This document shows positions 45,797-54,735 of a stretch of 64,000 nucleotides of DNA, piece by piece. Source of the stretch: Frankia alni ACN14a. GTDB lineage: Bacteria; Actinomycetota; Actinomycetes; Frankiales; Frankiaceae. Every line of letters starts with the position of its first letter. Position 1 is the first letter of the stretch. The notes under the pieces are model-generated. The model had not been told where the DNA came from and made no database searches. It worked only from the letters and a program-made list of their open reading frames with translations. The position numbers were made by a program, and so were the translations under genes. Where the stretch lies: contig NC_008278.1 in assembly GCF_000058485.1 (NCBI RefSeq), positions 1,420,962 through 1,484,961 on the forward strand, written 5' to 3'.

Positions 45797-46621
45797 GTGG
45801 ACAGACCCTCCGAGGGTTGGGTGGCGCTCGTCGGCGGCGGGCCCGGCCGGGCGGATCTCATCACCGTGCGCGGCCTGCGTCTGCTGCGGATCGCGGACGT
45901 CGTGGTGGTCGACCGCCTCGCCCCCCGCGAGCTGCTGGCCGAGACCCGCCCCGACGCCGAGATCATCGACGCCGGCAAGGCCCCGCATGGCCACAACCTG
46001 ACCCAGGACGAGATCAACACGGTGATCGTCGACCGTGGCCGGCGCGGACTCGGAGTCGTGCGGCTCAAGGGCGGCGACCCGTTCGTCTTCGGCCGCGGCG
46101 GCGAGGAGGCCCTGGCCTGCGCCGCGGCCGGACTGCCGTGCGAGATCGTCCCCGGGGTGACGAGCGCGGTCGCCGTCCCGGCGCTCGCCGGCATCCCGGT
46201 CACCCACCGTGGCATCACGCAGGACGTGTCCTTCGTCAGCGGGCACGTCGATCCCTCCCATCCCGGCTCCACCGTCGACTGGGACGCGCTGGCCACCGGG
46301 CCGGGGACGGTCGTCGTGCTGATGGGGGTGGCGGCGCTGGCGGGGATCAGCCGGGAGCTGGTCAAGCGCGGCCGGCGCCCGGACACGCCGGCCGCGGTCA
46401 TCCACGCCGGGGGCACCGCCGACGAGGTCGTCCTGACCGGCGCGCTGTCGGACATCGCCGAGCAGGCCGCCGAGGCCGGCATCGGCTCGCCCGCCGTCAT
46501 CGTCGTGGGCGACGTGGTGGGCCTGCGCGAACAGATCGTCGGCGTCAGGTCGGCCCGGCGCGGTGCGGACCACCCGGCTGATCCACCCGGCCTGATCCAC
46601 CCGGCCGACGAGCGGAGCTGA
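45797..46621 (+). CDS. cobA: Uroporphyrinogen-III C-methyltransferase (siroheme pathway)
   Basis: 274 residues from GTG 45797, with GGAGG at 45784-45788 (an overlapping GTG at 45788 would lie inside that site). SUMT signature: VALVGGGPGRADLITVRGLRLL, DVVVVDRLAP, VRLKGGDPFVFGRGGEEAL, VPGVTSAVAVPALAGIPVTHRG. It transfers two methyl groups from S-adenosylmethionine to uroporphyrinogen III to give precorrin-2, feeding siroheme for NirB. Only the methyltransferase domain is present: the CysG dehydrogenase/chelatase half is absent and must be encoded elsewhere. Confidence 0.94.
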   Translation: MDRPSEGWVALVGGGPGRADLITVRGLRLLRIADVVVVDRLAPRELLAETRPDAEIIDAGKAPHGHNLTQDEINTVIVDRGRRGLGVVRLKGGDPFVFGRGGEEALACAAAGLPCEIVPGVTSAVAVPALAGIPVTHRGITQDVSFVSGHVDPSHPGSTVDWDALATGPGTVVVLMGVAALAGISRELVKRGRRPDTPAAVIHAGGTADEVVLTGALSDIAEQAAEAGIGSPAVIVVGDVVGLREQIVGVRSARRGADHPADPPGLIHPADERS

Positions 46622-46734
46622 CCGCCGCCTCGTCCAGCTTGCCGGTCCACCCCCGGGACGGGGCAGCCTCTGTCCGAGCCCGGCGTCCCGCCGGGTAAGG
46701 GTGATCATCGGGGATCCGGACAAGCCGGAAATTG

Positions 46735-46750
46735 ACCCTTACGTTAGGGT
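46735..46750. promoter_or_regulatory. Palindromic operator-like site upstream of the GH26-like gene
   Basis: ACCCTTACGTTAGGGT is a 16-bp palindrome with mismatches only at positions 6 and 11. A related half-site TTACCCTT follows at ~46751-46758 and GTAAGGGT precedes at 46695-46702, suggesting several binding half-sites for one regulator. Confidence 0.5.
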
Positions 46751-46851
46751 TTACCCTTCGAGGTGGTGTGCCGGGGCGCGGCCAGCAGGACGTGGGCCGC
46801 TTCCGATCGAGGGGGGTGTGCGGTCGTGGAGACCACACGGGGGGCCGTCAG

Positions 46852-47958
46852 ATGATCATCTGCGGGAGGTCCTCCTGCCCGACGGGGGGACCCTGCTCCC
46901 GGATCCTCTGCGCGCGGGGCGGCCGGGCAGTGGCGCCAGGCCCGCATCTGCGGGGCCGCGACCGGCGCTTCCGCCGGCCGCGCCCGCCGCTGCCGCTGAT
47001 CCTCGGGCTGCTGATCCTCGGGCTGCTGGCCGAGGGGCTCGGTGCCTGCTCCGGCTCGTCGGAACCGGCGCCGGAGCCGAAGCCGGCGGGAGTGCACTGG
47101 GTGTCTGGCACCAATGGCAACTACCCGGCCGACGTGAACGCCTGGTCCACGTTCACCGGCCGCGGGATCGGGCTGGCGGTCGTCTTCACCAGCCGCAAGG
47201 ACTGGTACAACCTTGTCTCGGCGGACTGGCCGACGGCGGCCTTCACCCGGGACAGGTTCCCCGGCGCACTGTCGATCGCGCAGCCGCCGTTCCCCGAGGA
47301 CGGCGACGAGGCCACCTGCGCCGGCGGCGCCTACGACGGCTACTGGCGCACCTTCGGCGAGACGCTGACGAAGTTCGGTCGGGCCGACGCCTACGTCCGC
47401 CTCGGCTGGGAGTTCAACGGCGCCTTCAACTACTGGCACGTGCGCGACGTCGAGACCTGGAAGACATGCTTCCGTCGAACGGTGACCGCGATCCGGTCGA
47501 CCGCGCCGGAAGTCAGAATCGACTGGAACATGAACGCCCACGCCGACAGGCTGCCTGGTAGCGGGCGGGACGTGTGGGATGCGTATCCGGGTGACCGGTA
47601 CGTCGACGTCGTCAGCATCGACGCGTACGACTTCTACCCCCCGTCGGTCGACCAGAAAAGCTGGGACCTGCAGTGCCACCAGCGGTCCGGGCTGTGCACG
47701 GTGATCCGGTTCGCCCGTGATCACGGGAAGAAGTTCGCCGTCCCGGAGTGGGGGGTGGCCTGGTCGAACGGCGGTGGGAAGGACAACCCCTTCTACATCG
47801 GCAAGATGCACGAGACGTTCGTGGCGCATGCGGCGGACCTGGCCTACGAGGCCTACTTCAACACCTCCGAGCCGGCGAACGTCCGGTCGTCGCTGTATCG
47901 ACCGGATCTGAATCCGAACTCCTCGAAGCGTTACCGAGAGCTGTTCGGCAGCCGCTGA
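46852..47958 (+). CDS. Lipoprotein glycoside hydrolase, GH26 (beta-mannanase-like)
   Basis: 368 residues from ATG 46852; earlier in-frame GTG/TTG starts exist. The N-terminus has a basic stretch, a hydrophobic segment (PPLPLILGLLILGLLAEGL) and a lipobox LGAC, so the product is probably a lipid-anchored exported enzyme. The GH26-type (beta/alpha)8 fold shows the acid/base in YVRLGWEFNGAFN and the nucleophile in FAVPEWGVAWS, with VDVVSIDAYDFY between. GH26 enzymes usually cleave beta-1,4-mannans or related glycans; this one is short and the substrate is unknown. Confidence 0.8.
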   Translation: MIICGRSSCPTGGPCSRILCARGGRAVAPGPHLRGRDRRFRRPRPPLPLILGLLILGLLAEGLGACSGSSEPAPEPKPAGVHWVSGTNGNYPADVNAWSTFTGRGIGLAVVFTSRKDWYNLVSADWPTAAFTRDRFPGALSIAQPPFPEDGDEATCAGGAYDGYWRTFGETLTKFGRADAYVRLGWEFNGAFNYWHVRDVETWKTCFRRTVTAIRSTAPEVRIDWNMNAHADRLPGSGRDVWDAYPGDRYVDVVSIDAYDFYPPSVDQKSWDLQCHQRSGLCTVIRFARDHGKKFAVPEWGVAWSNGGGKDNPFYIGKMHETFVAHAADLAYEAYFNTSEPANVRSSLYRPDLNPNSSKRYRELFGSR

Positions 47959-48003
47959 GTGGCCCCGCGTGCCGGGGTCGCCGGCTCGACGATGCCGCGG
48001 CGG

Positions 48004-49215
48004 CTAGCGCAGGGCGACGATGCGGTCGTCGCCCTGCTTCGGGGCGCCGCGGCCGTCGGTGTTGTTGGTGAGCAGCCACACCGAGCCGTCGGGAGCGGCC
48101 ACCGCCGCGCGCAGCCGGCCCAGCTCGCCGGTGAACAGCGCCCGCGGTCGGCCCTGCACACTCGCCCCGGCCAGGGTGAGCTCCCACAGCCGCTGCCCGC
48201 GCAGCGCCGCCACGTAGAGGGTGTTGCCGCGGATGGCGATCCCGCTCGGGGACGCCTGCGCGGTGGGCCAGGTGACCAGCGGGTTGCGCAACCGGCCGCC
48301 GTCGGTGTCGCCGACGCCCTCGACGCCGGGCCAGCCGTAGTTCCCGCCCGCAACGATCAGGTTGATCTCGTCGAGCCGGTCCTGGCCGAACTCGGACGCC
48401 CATAGTCGGCCGGCGGAGTCCCAGGCGAGGCCCTGGACGTTGCGATGGCCGAGGCTGTAGACGAGGGAGCCGGGGAACGGGTTGCCCGGCGGGACGCCGC
48501 CGTCGGGTCGCATCCGCAGGATCTTGCCGTTGAGACTCGACCGGTCCTGCGCGCGCGTGCGCACCGTGGCGTCCCCGACGCTGGCGTAGAGCAGGCCGTC
48601 GGGTCCGAACCGAATCCGGCCGCCGTTGTGGAACGTGGCGTCGGCGAGCCCGGTGAGGATCGGGGTGGGCGCCTCGGCGTGGTCGCCGGACAGCCGGAAG
48701 CGCACGATCCGGTTGTCGGTGGCCGAGGTGTAGTAGGCGTACACGAGCCGGTCGGTCGCGAAGGCCGGGGAGACCGCGAGCCCCAGCAGCCCCGACTCGC
48801 CGTGGTGGACCACGCCGGGCAGCCTCGTCACCTCGGTCGCCCGCCCGCCGCCCGCCGGCAGCCGCAGGATCCGCCCGCTGTCGCGTTCGCTGATCAGAGC
48901 CTCGCCGGACGGCAGGAAGGCGACGTCCCACGGCGCGGCGAGCCCCGTGACCACGGTGCGCAGCCCTGCCGCGGCCCCTGCACCGGTCGCCCCCGGACGG
49001 GTGCTCGCCGCATCACCGGCCGACGGACCTGCGGCCGGCGCCGCGAGGGCGGACGCACCGGCGGCGGAGGGCTGGGAGCCACCGCCGCACGCGACCACCC
49101 CGACCGCGGCCACGGCGAGTGCCGTGGTGAGCAGGATCAGCCGGCGCAACCACTCTCGGCCACCGCGGCGTGGGCCGACTCGCCCGGGGCGCCGGACGGG
49201 CACAGCTGGGACCAT
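48004..49215 (-). CDS. PQQ-type sugar (glucose/sorbosone) dehydrogenase lipoprotein
   Basis: 403 residues from ATG 49215, which has GGAG 5 nt upstream and places the signal peptide near the start; an ATG at 49338 would add 41 residues. Signal (LRRLILLTTALAVAAVG) ends at a lipobox VVAC. The six-bladed propeller of soluble quinoprotein sugar dehydrogenases is seen in VVTGLAAPWDVAFLPSGEALI, HHGESGLLGLAVSPAF, NGGRIRFGPDGLLYASVGD, NPFPGSLVYSLGHRNVQGLAWD and ISEFGQDRLDEINLI-like context. These enzymes oxidise sugars at the outer surface; many actinomycete members lack demonstrated activity. Confidence 0.85.
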   Translation of the reverse strand: MVPAVPVRRPGRVGPRRGGREWLRRLILLTTALAVAAVGVVACGGGSQPSAAGASALAAPAAGPSAGDAASTRPGATGAGAAAGLRTVVTGLAAPWDVAFLPSGEALISERDSGRILRLPAGGGRATEVTRLPGVVHHGESGLLGLAVSPAFATDRLVYAYYTSATDNRIVRFRLSGDHAEAPTPILTGLADATFHNGGRIRFGPDGLLYASVGDATVRTRAQDRSSLNGKILRMRPDGGVPPGNPFPGSLVYSLGHRNVQGLAWDSAGRLWASEFGQDRLDEINLIVAGGNYGWPGVEGVGDTDGGRLRNPLVTWPTAQASPSGIAIRGNTLYVAALRGQRLWELTLAGASVQGRPRALFTGELGRLRAAVAAPDGSVWLLTNNTDGRGAPKQGDDRIVALR

Positions 49216-49380
49216 CGACGCTCCAGGCGGCAGGTTGCGGGCATCGACGGAGACAGTACGCCCGGACTTCCTCAAGGCCAACGATCGCCGGGTCACCTGG
49301 GCGCCCGGCCCGGCCGCCTTCGGACGAGGGTGCGCCATGGCCGGAAGGTGGACGTGTCGTGGCCCGCCCGGGCCTCAGGT

Positions 49381-49566
49381 TCAGGTGGCGTGGCGGACGG
49401 CCAGGGCCGCGAGCATCATGACGATCGCAATGATCGCGAGAATGAGCTGCGGGGAGATCGTGACGGAGTTCCGGCGCAGGTACTCGCGCGACGCGCGGCA
49501 GGTGGGGCACCGACCCTCGATCACCAGACCCGAGCAGCGCGCGCAGACCAGATCCTCGCTGCCCAT
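49381..49566 (-). CDS. Tiny zinc-ribbon membrane protein
   Basis: 61 residues. Two CxxC pairs (VCARCSG and GRCPTCR) form a likely zinc ribbon, followed by a single membrane helix (LILAIIAIVMMLAALAV). ATG start with an AAGGAGG-type site on the minus strand. Function unknown; small anchored zinc ribbons of this layout occur in many actinomycetes. Confidence 0.75.
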   Translation of the reverse strand: MGSEDLVCARCSGLVIEGRCPTCRASREYLRRNSVTISPQLILAIIAIVMMLAALAVRHAT

Positions 49567-49873
49567 GCCGCCTCCTTCCCGCTTCCCGCCGCGGCACGTC
49601 GACCGCGGATCTGAGGGATCGTCCCCACAGTCCCTCCGGGGAGCCGGGCCCGGCGCCGTGCCGGTCGTCCCCCGCTCGCCCGCCGGAACGGGATCCGGAC
49701 GATCGACTCCCTCTTACGGTACGCCCGCGGGCGCCCCTTCGCCCTGCCGACGGACGGTGGGTAGCCGGGCTGGCGCGGCTCGCCCTCGCGTGCGGCGCCG
49801 TGCGGCTCCGGTCACGTCCTACCATCTCTGTCACGGAATGTAGATGACCTGGTGCTCGACGTGAGGATGTGCG
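49567..49873. other. Divergent region upstream of ftsE
   Basis: 307 bp without a supported gene. A GGAATGTAGAT element near 49838 may lie in the ftsE promoter, but no box is certain. Confidence 0.4.
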
Positions 49874-50743
49874 GTGATCGTCCTGAGCTCGGTGAGCAAG
49901 TGGTACCCCAACGGCGCCCGGCCCGCCCTGATCGACGTCAGCGCCGAAATCGGTGCCGGAGAGTTCGTGTTCCTGGTGGGGCCGTCCGGATCCGGCAAGT
50001 CGACGCTGCTGCGGCTGCTGCTGCGGGAGGACCGCGCGACCAGCGGGCAGGTCGTCGTCGCCGGCCGGGACGTCGCCCGGATTCCGGATCGGCGGGTTCC
50101 GCAGCTGCGCCGGATCGTCGGCTGCGTGTTCCAGGACTTCCGGCTGCTGCCGAACCGGACCGTGGCGGCCAATGTCGCGTTCGCCCTCGACGTGGTCGGC
50201 CGTCCCCGACATGTCGTGCGCAGCGTCGTCCCCGAAGTGCTGGAGCTGGTCGGCTTGGGGGAGAAGGCGGACCGCTATCCCGACGAGCTGTCCGGCGGCG
50301 AGCAGCAACGGGTCGCGATCGCCCGGGCGTTCGTCGGTCGGCCGCGGGTGCTGCTGGCCGACGAGCCGACCGGGAACCTCGACCCGGCCACCAGCATCGA
50401 GATCATGAGCCTGCTCGACGCCGTCCACCGCGCCGGCACGACCGTCGTCATGGCCACCCACAACGCGTCCCTGGTCGACGCGATGCGGCGCCGGGTGCTC
50501 GAGCTCGGCGACGGCGCACTGATCCGCGACGAGGCCGACGGCCGCTACGACCAGACCGCGCCGCAGCCCCTGCCGCCGTCCGAGCCAGCGCCGTCCGAGC
50601 CAGCGCCGTCCGAGCCAGCGCCGCTGGTGCCTGCGATGGTGGTGCCTGCGATGGTGGTGCCCGCCCAGCCGACCGGGGGGGCGCCCGACGGCGGCCCCCG
50701 CAGCCCGTGGGCGGCGCCGACGCGCAACGGCCCGGTCGGCTGA
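49874..50743 (+). CDS. ftsE: Cell division ABC protein FtsE
   Basis: 289 residues from GTG 49874. FtsE is the ATPase that with FtsX couples divisome assembly to cell-wall hydrolysis. Motifs: Walker [16 protein letters not shown] (36-45), signature [15 protein letters not shown] near 137, Walker [17 protein letters not shown] and switch His in MATHNASLV. The C-terminal ~65 residues are unusual: five-residue repeats [15 protein letters not shown] and [13 protein letters not shown] (15-bp DNA repeats at ~50576-50665), absent from typical FtsE. It overlaps ftsX by 1 nt. Confidence 0.95.
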   Translation: MIVLSSVSKWYPNGARPALIDVSAEIGAGEFVFLVGPSGSGKSTLLRLLLREDRATSGQVVVAGRDVARIPDRRVPQLRRIVGCVFQDFRLLPNRTVAANVAFALDVVGRPRHVVRSVVPEVLELVGLGEKADRYPDELSGGEQQRVAIARAFVGRPRVLLADEPTGNLDPATSIEIMSLLDAVHRAGTTVVMATHNASLVDAMRRRVLELGDGALIRDEADGRYDQTAPQPLPPSEPAPSEPAPSEPAPLVPAMVVPAMVVPAQPTGGAPDGGPRSPWAAPTRNGPVG

Positions 50744-51615
50744 TGCGCCCGGGCCCGCTGGCCTCGTTGCTGTGGACGGGGCTGCGCCGCAACCTCGCGA
50801 TGACCGGGGCGGTGATCGTCACGGTGACGATCTGCCTGGCGATGCTCGGCGCGGGCCTGCTGCTGCGGGCCCAGGTGCACACCATCGACGGCTTCCTGCT
50901 CGACCAGATCGAGGTCGTCGTCGACCTCTCCGACGGCATCACCCCCGCCGAGCGGTCCGCACTGGAGGCGGAGATGCGCCGTGACCCGCTGATCGTCGGT
51001 GTGCACTACGAGACGAAGAAGCAGGTGTACGAGCGGTTCCGCCGCGACTTCCGGGGCTCGCCCGACGTCGTCGCCGGGGTCGGCCCCGAGGATCTGCCCG
51101 CGGCCCTGCGGCTGACCCTGGCCGATCCTCGGGCGTCGCGCGACATCGTCGTCACCTACACCGGGCTCGACGGGGTGGAGGCGGTCCGGGACCAGCGTGC
51201 CCTGCTCGATCCGCTCTACCGCTTCCTCGACGCCTTCACCGTCGGCGCCTTCACCCTGGCCGCCGTGCAGGCGCTCGCCTCGTTCGCGCTGATCTACACG
51301 ATGATCCGGATCTCCGCGCACGGCCGCCGCCGGGAGACGGCGATCATGAAGCTGGTCGGGGCATCGAACGGGACGATCCGGGCGCCGTTCGTGCTGGAGA
51401 GCGCCGTCGCGGGGCTGGCCGGTGGGCTGCTCGCCGCCGGCGTGCTGGTCGCGGCGAAGGTGTTCCTGGTCGACGGCCAGTTCGCGCGGCAGACGATGTT
51501 CCCGCTGTTCGGCTGGTCCGCGGTCTGGGAGTCGGCGGTCGTGGTCCTCGCCGCCGGCGTGGTGGCCGCCGCGGTGATGGCGTCGATCGCACTGCGCCGC
51601 CACCTGCGCGTCTGA
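50743..51615 (+). CDS. ftsX: Cell division protein FtsX
   Basis: 290 residues; the ATG at 50743 overlaps the ftsE stop (TGATG). The topology is typical: one N-terminal membrane helix (AMTGAVIVTVTICLAMLGAGLLL), an extracellular domain (VVVDLSDGITPAER, VHYETKKQVYERF), then three helices (VGAFTLAAVQALASFALIYT; ESAVAGLAGGLLAAGVLV; ESAVVVLAAGVVAAAVM). MKLVGASNGTIRAPF is the conserved coupling-loop region. It transmits FtsE activity to a periplasmic/peptidoglycan hydrolase. Confidence 0.95.
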   Translation: MRPGPLASLLWTGLRRNLAMTGAVIVTVTICLAMLGAGLLLRAQVHTIDGFLLDQIEVVVDLSDGITPAERSALEAEMRRDPLIVGVHYETKKQVYERFRRDFRGSPDVVAGVGPEDLPAALRLTLADPRASRDIVVTYTGLDGVEAVRDQRALLDPLYRFLDAFTVGAFTLAAVQALASFALIYTMIRISAHGRRRETAIMKLVGASNGTIRAPFVLESAVAGLAGGLLAAGVLVAAKVFLVDGQFARQTMFPLFGWSAVWESAVVVLAAGVVAAAVMASIALRRHLRV

Positions 51616-51747
51616 GCCGCCCCCGCATGATCGATACAATGGTGGATGGCTGCCGGCCCAGCGCCGTGCGGGCGTGGGGCGCAGCCAGGACGTAGGTTCG
51701 GGGACGTTCGCGCGAACGTGTGGCAAGTGGGAAGAGGGTCGCAGACG

Positions 51748-52227
51748 GTGCCGAAGGAGACGGGGCGCAAGTCCATCGCGCAGAACAAGCGTGCCCGGCA
51801 TGACTACGACATCCTCGACACGTACGAGGCCGGGCTCGTGCTGCGCGGCACCGAGGTCAAGGCGCTGCGGGCCGGGCGGGCCTCCCTGGTCGACGGGTTC
51901 GCCCAGGTCAGCGACGGCGAGATCTGGCTGCACAACGTGCACATCCCCGAGTACACCGAGGGGACCTGGACGAACCACGCCCCGCGGCGCAAGCGCAAGA
52001 TGCTGCTGCACCGGGCCGAGATCGAGAAGCTGATCGGCCAGACCCAGGAGGGCGGCCTCACCCTCGTGCCGCTCGCCCTCTACTGGAAGGATGGCCGCGC
52101 AAAGATCGAGATCGCCCTGGCCCGCGGTCGCAAGTCCTACGACAAGCGGCACGCCCTCGCCGAGCGGGATGCCGCCCGCGAGATCAGCCGGGAGATGGGC
52201 CGCCGCGTCAAGGGCCGCTACCGCTGA
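51748..52227 (+). CDS. smpB: SsrA-binding protein SmpB
   Basis: 159 residues from GTG 51748, with an AAGAGGG site upstream. SmpB binds tmRNA and delivers it to stalled ribosomes. Conserved regions: [59 protein letters not shown] and the basic tail [13 protein letters not shown]...GRRVKGRYR. Its RNA partner is encoded at 55427-55796. Confidence 0.96.
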
Positions 52228-52289
52228 CCGGCACCGATACCGAGCGCCTGGCCCAGCTCGACGCCCTGCTGACCGCCGACGGCGGCGCG

Positions 52290-53663
52290 GTGCTCGCCGC
52301 CGCTGCCGCGGTGTACACCGGCGGTGACGGCCCCGGCGGGAGCGGCTCCGGGGCAGGCGGTCCCGGCCGGAGCACGTCTGGCACGGGCGGGTCCGGTAGG
52401 GGCGGGTCCGGCGGGAGCGCGGCGCGGGAGCTCGCCGTCGGCGCGCGGCTGCGGGCCGAGGGTGTGCCCGCCGAGCTGGTCGCCGCCGCCTTCACGCAGG
52501 CGGAGCTGCGGCATCGGGCGGCGGCCAAGTTCGCCCGTGCCGAGGAGATGTTCTTCACCCGTGCCGGGCTGGAGCAGGCGTCCTCCCAGGCCGCGGCCGA
52601 ACACCGGGCGGCGCGGTTCGCCGGCCGCAGCCGCCTGGCCGACCTGTGCACCGGGATCGGCGGGGACGCCCTCGCCCTGGCCCCGGGCCGGGAGATCCTG
52701 CTCGTCGACCGGGACCCGGTCCACCTGCGGATGGCGGCGCTGAACGTCGCAGTCCACGGGGCGCACCGGGTCGACACGCTGCTCGCCGACGTCCGCGCGG
52801 CCGACCTGACCGGCTACGACGGAGTTTTCGTCGACCCGGCCCGGCGCACCGGGGACCGCCGGCTGGCCTCGCGGGCCAGCGAGCCGCCGCTGCCCTGGTG
52901 CTTCGCCCTCGCCGACCGAGTCGCGGCGGTGGCGGTGAAGGCGGCCCCGGGCCTCGCGACAGACCAGGTCCCGCAGGGTTGGGAGATCGAGTTCGTCGCC
53001 GACGGCCGCGACCTCAAGGAGGCCGTGTTGTTCTCCCCGGCGCTGGCCACGACCGAGCGCCGCGCGACCGTGCTTCACCCCGCATCGTCGGCGCACCCCG
53101 CGTCGGGGGCGCATCTCGGGTCGCCGGCGCATCTCGCGGCGCTCGGGTCGGCTGAGGCCGGCATCGCCTTCCCCGACGGGCCGGTCAGCCTGGTGGGCGT
53201 TGCGGACCCGGCGGAGCCCGATGGCCCGGTCGCCGCCCCTGGGCGGTACCTCTACGACCCGAGCCCGGCCGTGACCCGGGCCGGCCTGGTAGGCGAGCTC
53301 GCGCGCCAGCTCGGTGCCTGGCAGCTCGACCCGATGATCGCCTTCCTCAGTTCGGACACGCCCGTCGCCACCCCGTTCGCCCGGCTGCTGCAGATCTCCG
53401 CGAGTCTGCCGTTCGATGTCCGCCGGCTCGCCGCCGAGCTACGCGGGCGCGGGATCGGAGCGTTGGAGATCCGTCGTCGTGGGCTCGCGGGCGACGTCGA
53501 CGAGCTGCGCCGCCGCCTGCTGCCACGCCGCCGCGATCTGGTCGCCGGCGGTCCGGCCATCACCCTGGTGATGACCAGGGTGCGGGACGAGCCCTGGGCC
53601 TTCCTCTGCACGAACTGGCCTGCGGACGACCACACCCCGCCGCGCCCGTCCGTCATCGAATGA
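52290..53663 (+). CDS. Class I SAM-dependent methyltransferase with THUMP-like domain
   Basis: 457 residues from GTG 52290. N-terminal helical part (ELAVGARLRAEGVPAELVAAAF, FARAEEMFFTRAGLEQAS), a Rossmann SAM-binding core (LADLCTGIGGDALALAPG, LLVDRDPVHLRMAALN, VFVDPARRTGDRR), then a C-terminal THUMP-like region (GRYLYDPSPAVTRAGLVGE, LEIRRRGLAGDVDELRRRLL, AITLVMTRV). Target RNA unknown. The coding pattern extends upstream of 52290 in frame ([20 protein letters not shown], giving the motif LLTADGGAVLAAA usual for homologues), back to a CTG at 52224 overlapping the smpB stop; the true start may be this non-standard codon. A GSG-type low-complexity insert (~10-45) disrupts the N-terminus. Confidence 0.85.
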   Translation: MLAAAAAVYTGGDGPGGSGSGAGGPGRSTSGTGGSGRGGSGGSAARELAVGARLRAEGVPAELVAAAFTQAELRHRAAAKFARAEEMFFTRAGLEQASSQAAAEHRAARFAGRSRLADLCTGIGGDALALAPGREILLVDRDPVHLRMAALNVAVHGAHRVDTLLADVRAADLTGYDGVFVDPARRTGDRRLASRASEPPLPWCFALADRVAAVAVKAAPGLATDQVPQGWEIEFVADGRDLKEAVLFSPALATTERRATVLHPASSAHPASGAHLGSPAHLAALGSAEAGIAFPDGPVSLVGVADPAEPDGPVAAPGRYLYDPSPAVTRAGLVGELARQLGAWQLDPMIAFLSSDTPVATPFARLLQISASLPFDVRRLAAELRGRGIGALEIRRRGLAGDVDELRRRLLPRRRDLVAGGPAITLVMTRVRDEPWAFLCTNWPADDHTPPRPSVIE

Positions 53664-53840
53664 ACCCGATTCCGGTCCCAACCTGTGCGTCACAGCCCTC
53701 GGCACGATCTGACCGCAATCTGGCCGCGGGACGACAGCCGGAGGTCCGGCTGGTGATGAGGCGGTCCTCGCGGAGGAAGCCCGAAGGCGGGTGCGGAGCC
53801 GGGTCGACCATCGACGATCGGTTGGGCGTGGAGCGGATCG

Positions 53841-54620
53841 TCAAGGCGCGATGAGCAGGCCCGCGGCGGCGGCGGTGAGACAGCCGGCGGCGATGGCGGC
53901 GGCCAGGGCGAGCGGCACGATCCGGTCGACGTGCAGCAGAAGCGCGCCGCCGACCAGCGCGCCGATGAACATGGCCAGGGGCGCGGCCAACCGGCGCGGG
54001 GCGTGGAAGCCGGGGCCGCCGGCCAGCCGTGAGTCGATGACCAGCCCCGTGAGGGTAGTGGTCAGCACATTGGTCGGGACCTCCGGGACAGCCACCCGCC
54101 GTGCCGTCGCGTGCTGCAGCCCCATGGCGCCGGCCAGCGGCACGATGATCGCATAAGGCCGGTCCGTGTCGCCGGTGACCGAGGCGGCGGCCAGCGCCGC
54201 GATGATCAGCCCGGTCTGGAGGGCCAGCGCGACCGTCAGCCAGCGGGGTCCGCGCCCCTGGCGCAGCCCCGGGGCCCTGCCGGTCCGCCCGGCGAGGACC
54301 GCGCCGGTCAGGAAGCCGGTCAACGCGAGTGCGGACAGGTCCGCGGACAACCCGGGCGCCCCCGCCAGCGCGAACGCGAGCAACACGACGTTGCCGGTCA
54401 TGTTCGCCACGAACACCCGGCCGAGCCCGAGGAAGCTGGTCGCGTCGACCAGCCCCGTCAGGCTCGCCATCGCGAGCAGCAACGCCACCTCCCGCCGATC
54501 CCACCCCGTCGACGGCGCGGGCGGCCGCGGGGGCGGGGGCGGGGGACCGGCCGACGGCAGGGGTGGCGTCGACGGCGTCATCGGCTCAGTGTCACCGATG
54601 CCGAGTCGCGGGCCTCGCAA
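53841..54620 (-). CDS. DUF1275 (YoaK-like) membrane protein
   Basis: 259 residues (or 246 from ATG 54581). A proline-rich N-terminus precedes about six or seven membrane helices (ALLLAMASLTGLVDATSFLGL; VANMTGNVVLLAFALAG; LSALALTGFLTGAVLAG; LTVALALQTGLIIAALAAA; IIVPLAGAMGLQHATARR; PLAMFIGALVGGALLLHV; LALAAAIAAGCLTAAAAGLL). The motifs TSFLGLGRVFVANMTGN and AMGLQHATARRVAVPEVPTNVLT are diagnostic of DUF1275. Transport role is presumed, substrate unknown. Confidence 0.9.
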   Translation of the reverse strand: MRGPRLGIGDTEPMTPSTPPLPSAGPPPPPPRPPAPSTGWDRREVALLLAMASLTGLVDATSFLGLGRVFVANMTGNVVLLAFALAGAPGLSADLSALALTGFLTGAVLAGRTGRAPGLRQGRGPRWLTVALALQTGLIIAALAAASVTGDTDRPYAIIVPLAGAMGLQHATARRVAVPEVPTNVLTTTLTGLVIDSRLAGGPGFHAPRRLAAPLAMFIGALVGGALLLHVDRIVPLALAAAIAAGCLTAAAAGLLIAP

Positions 54621-54735
54621 CCCTTGGCCACCGGACGACCACCCGAGCCGGTGGGTGCCGCAGCGAGGGGGCCGCGGGGGAGGCGGGGGCCGCGGGGAGG
54701 TGGGGTGCGGCTCGCGGTGCCGGCGACGGGTGCCG

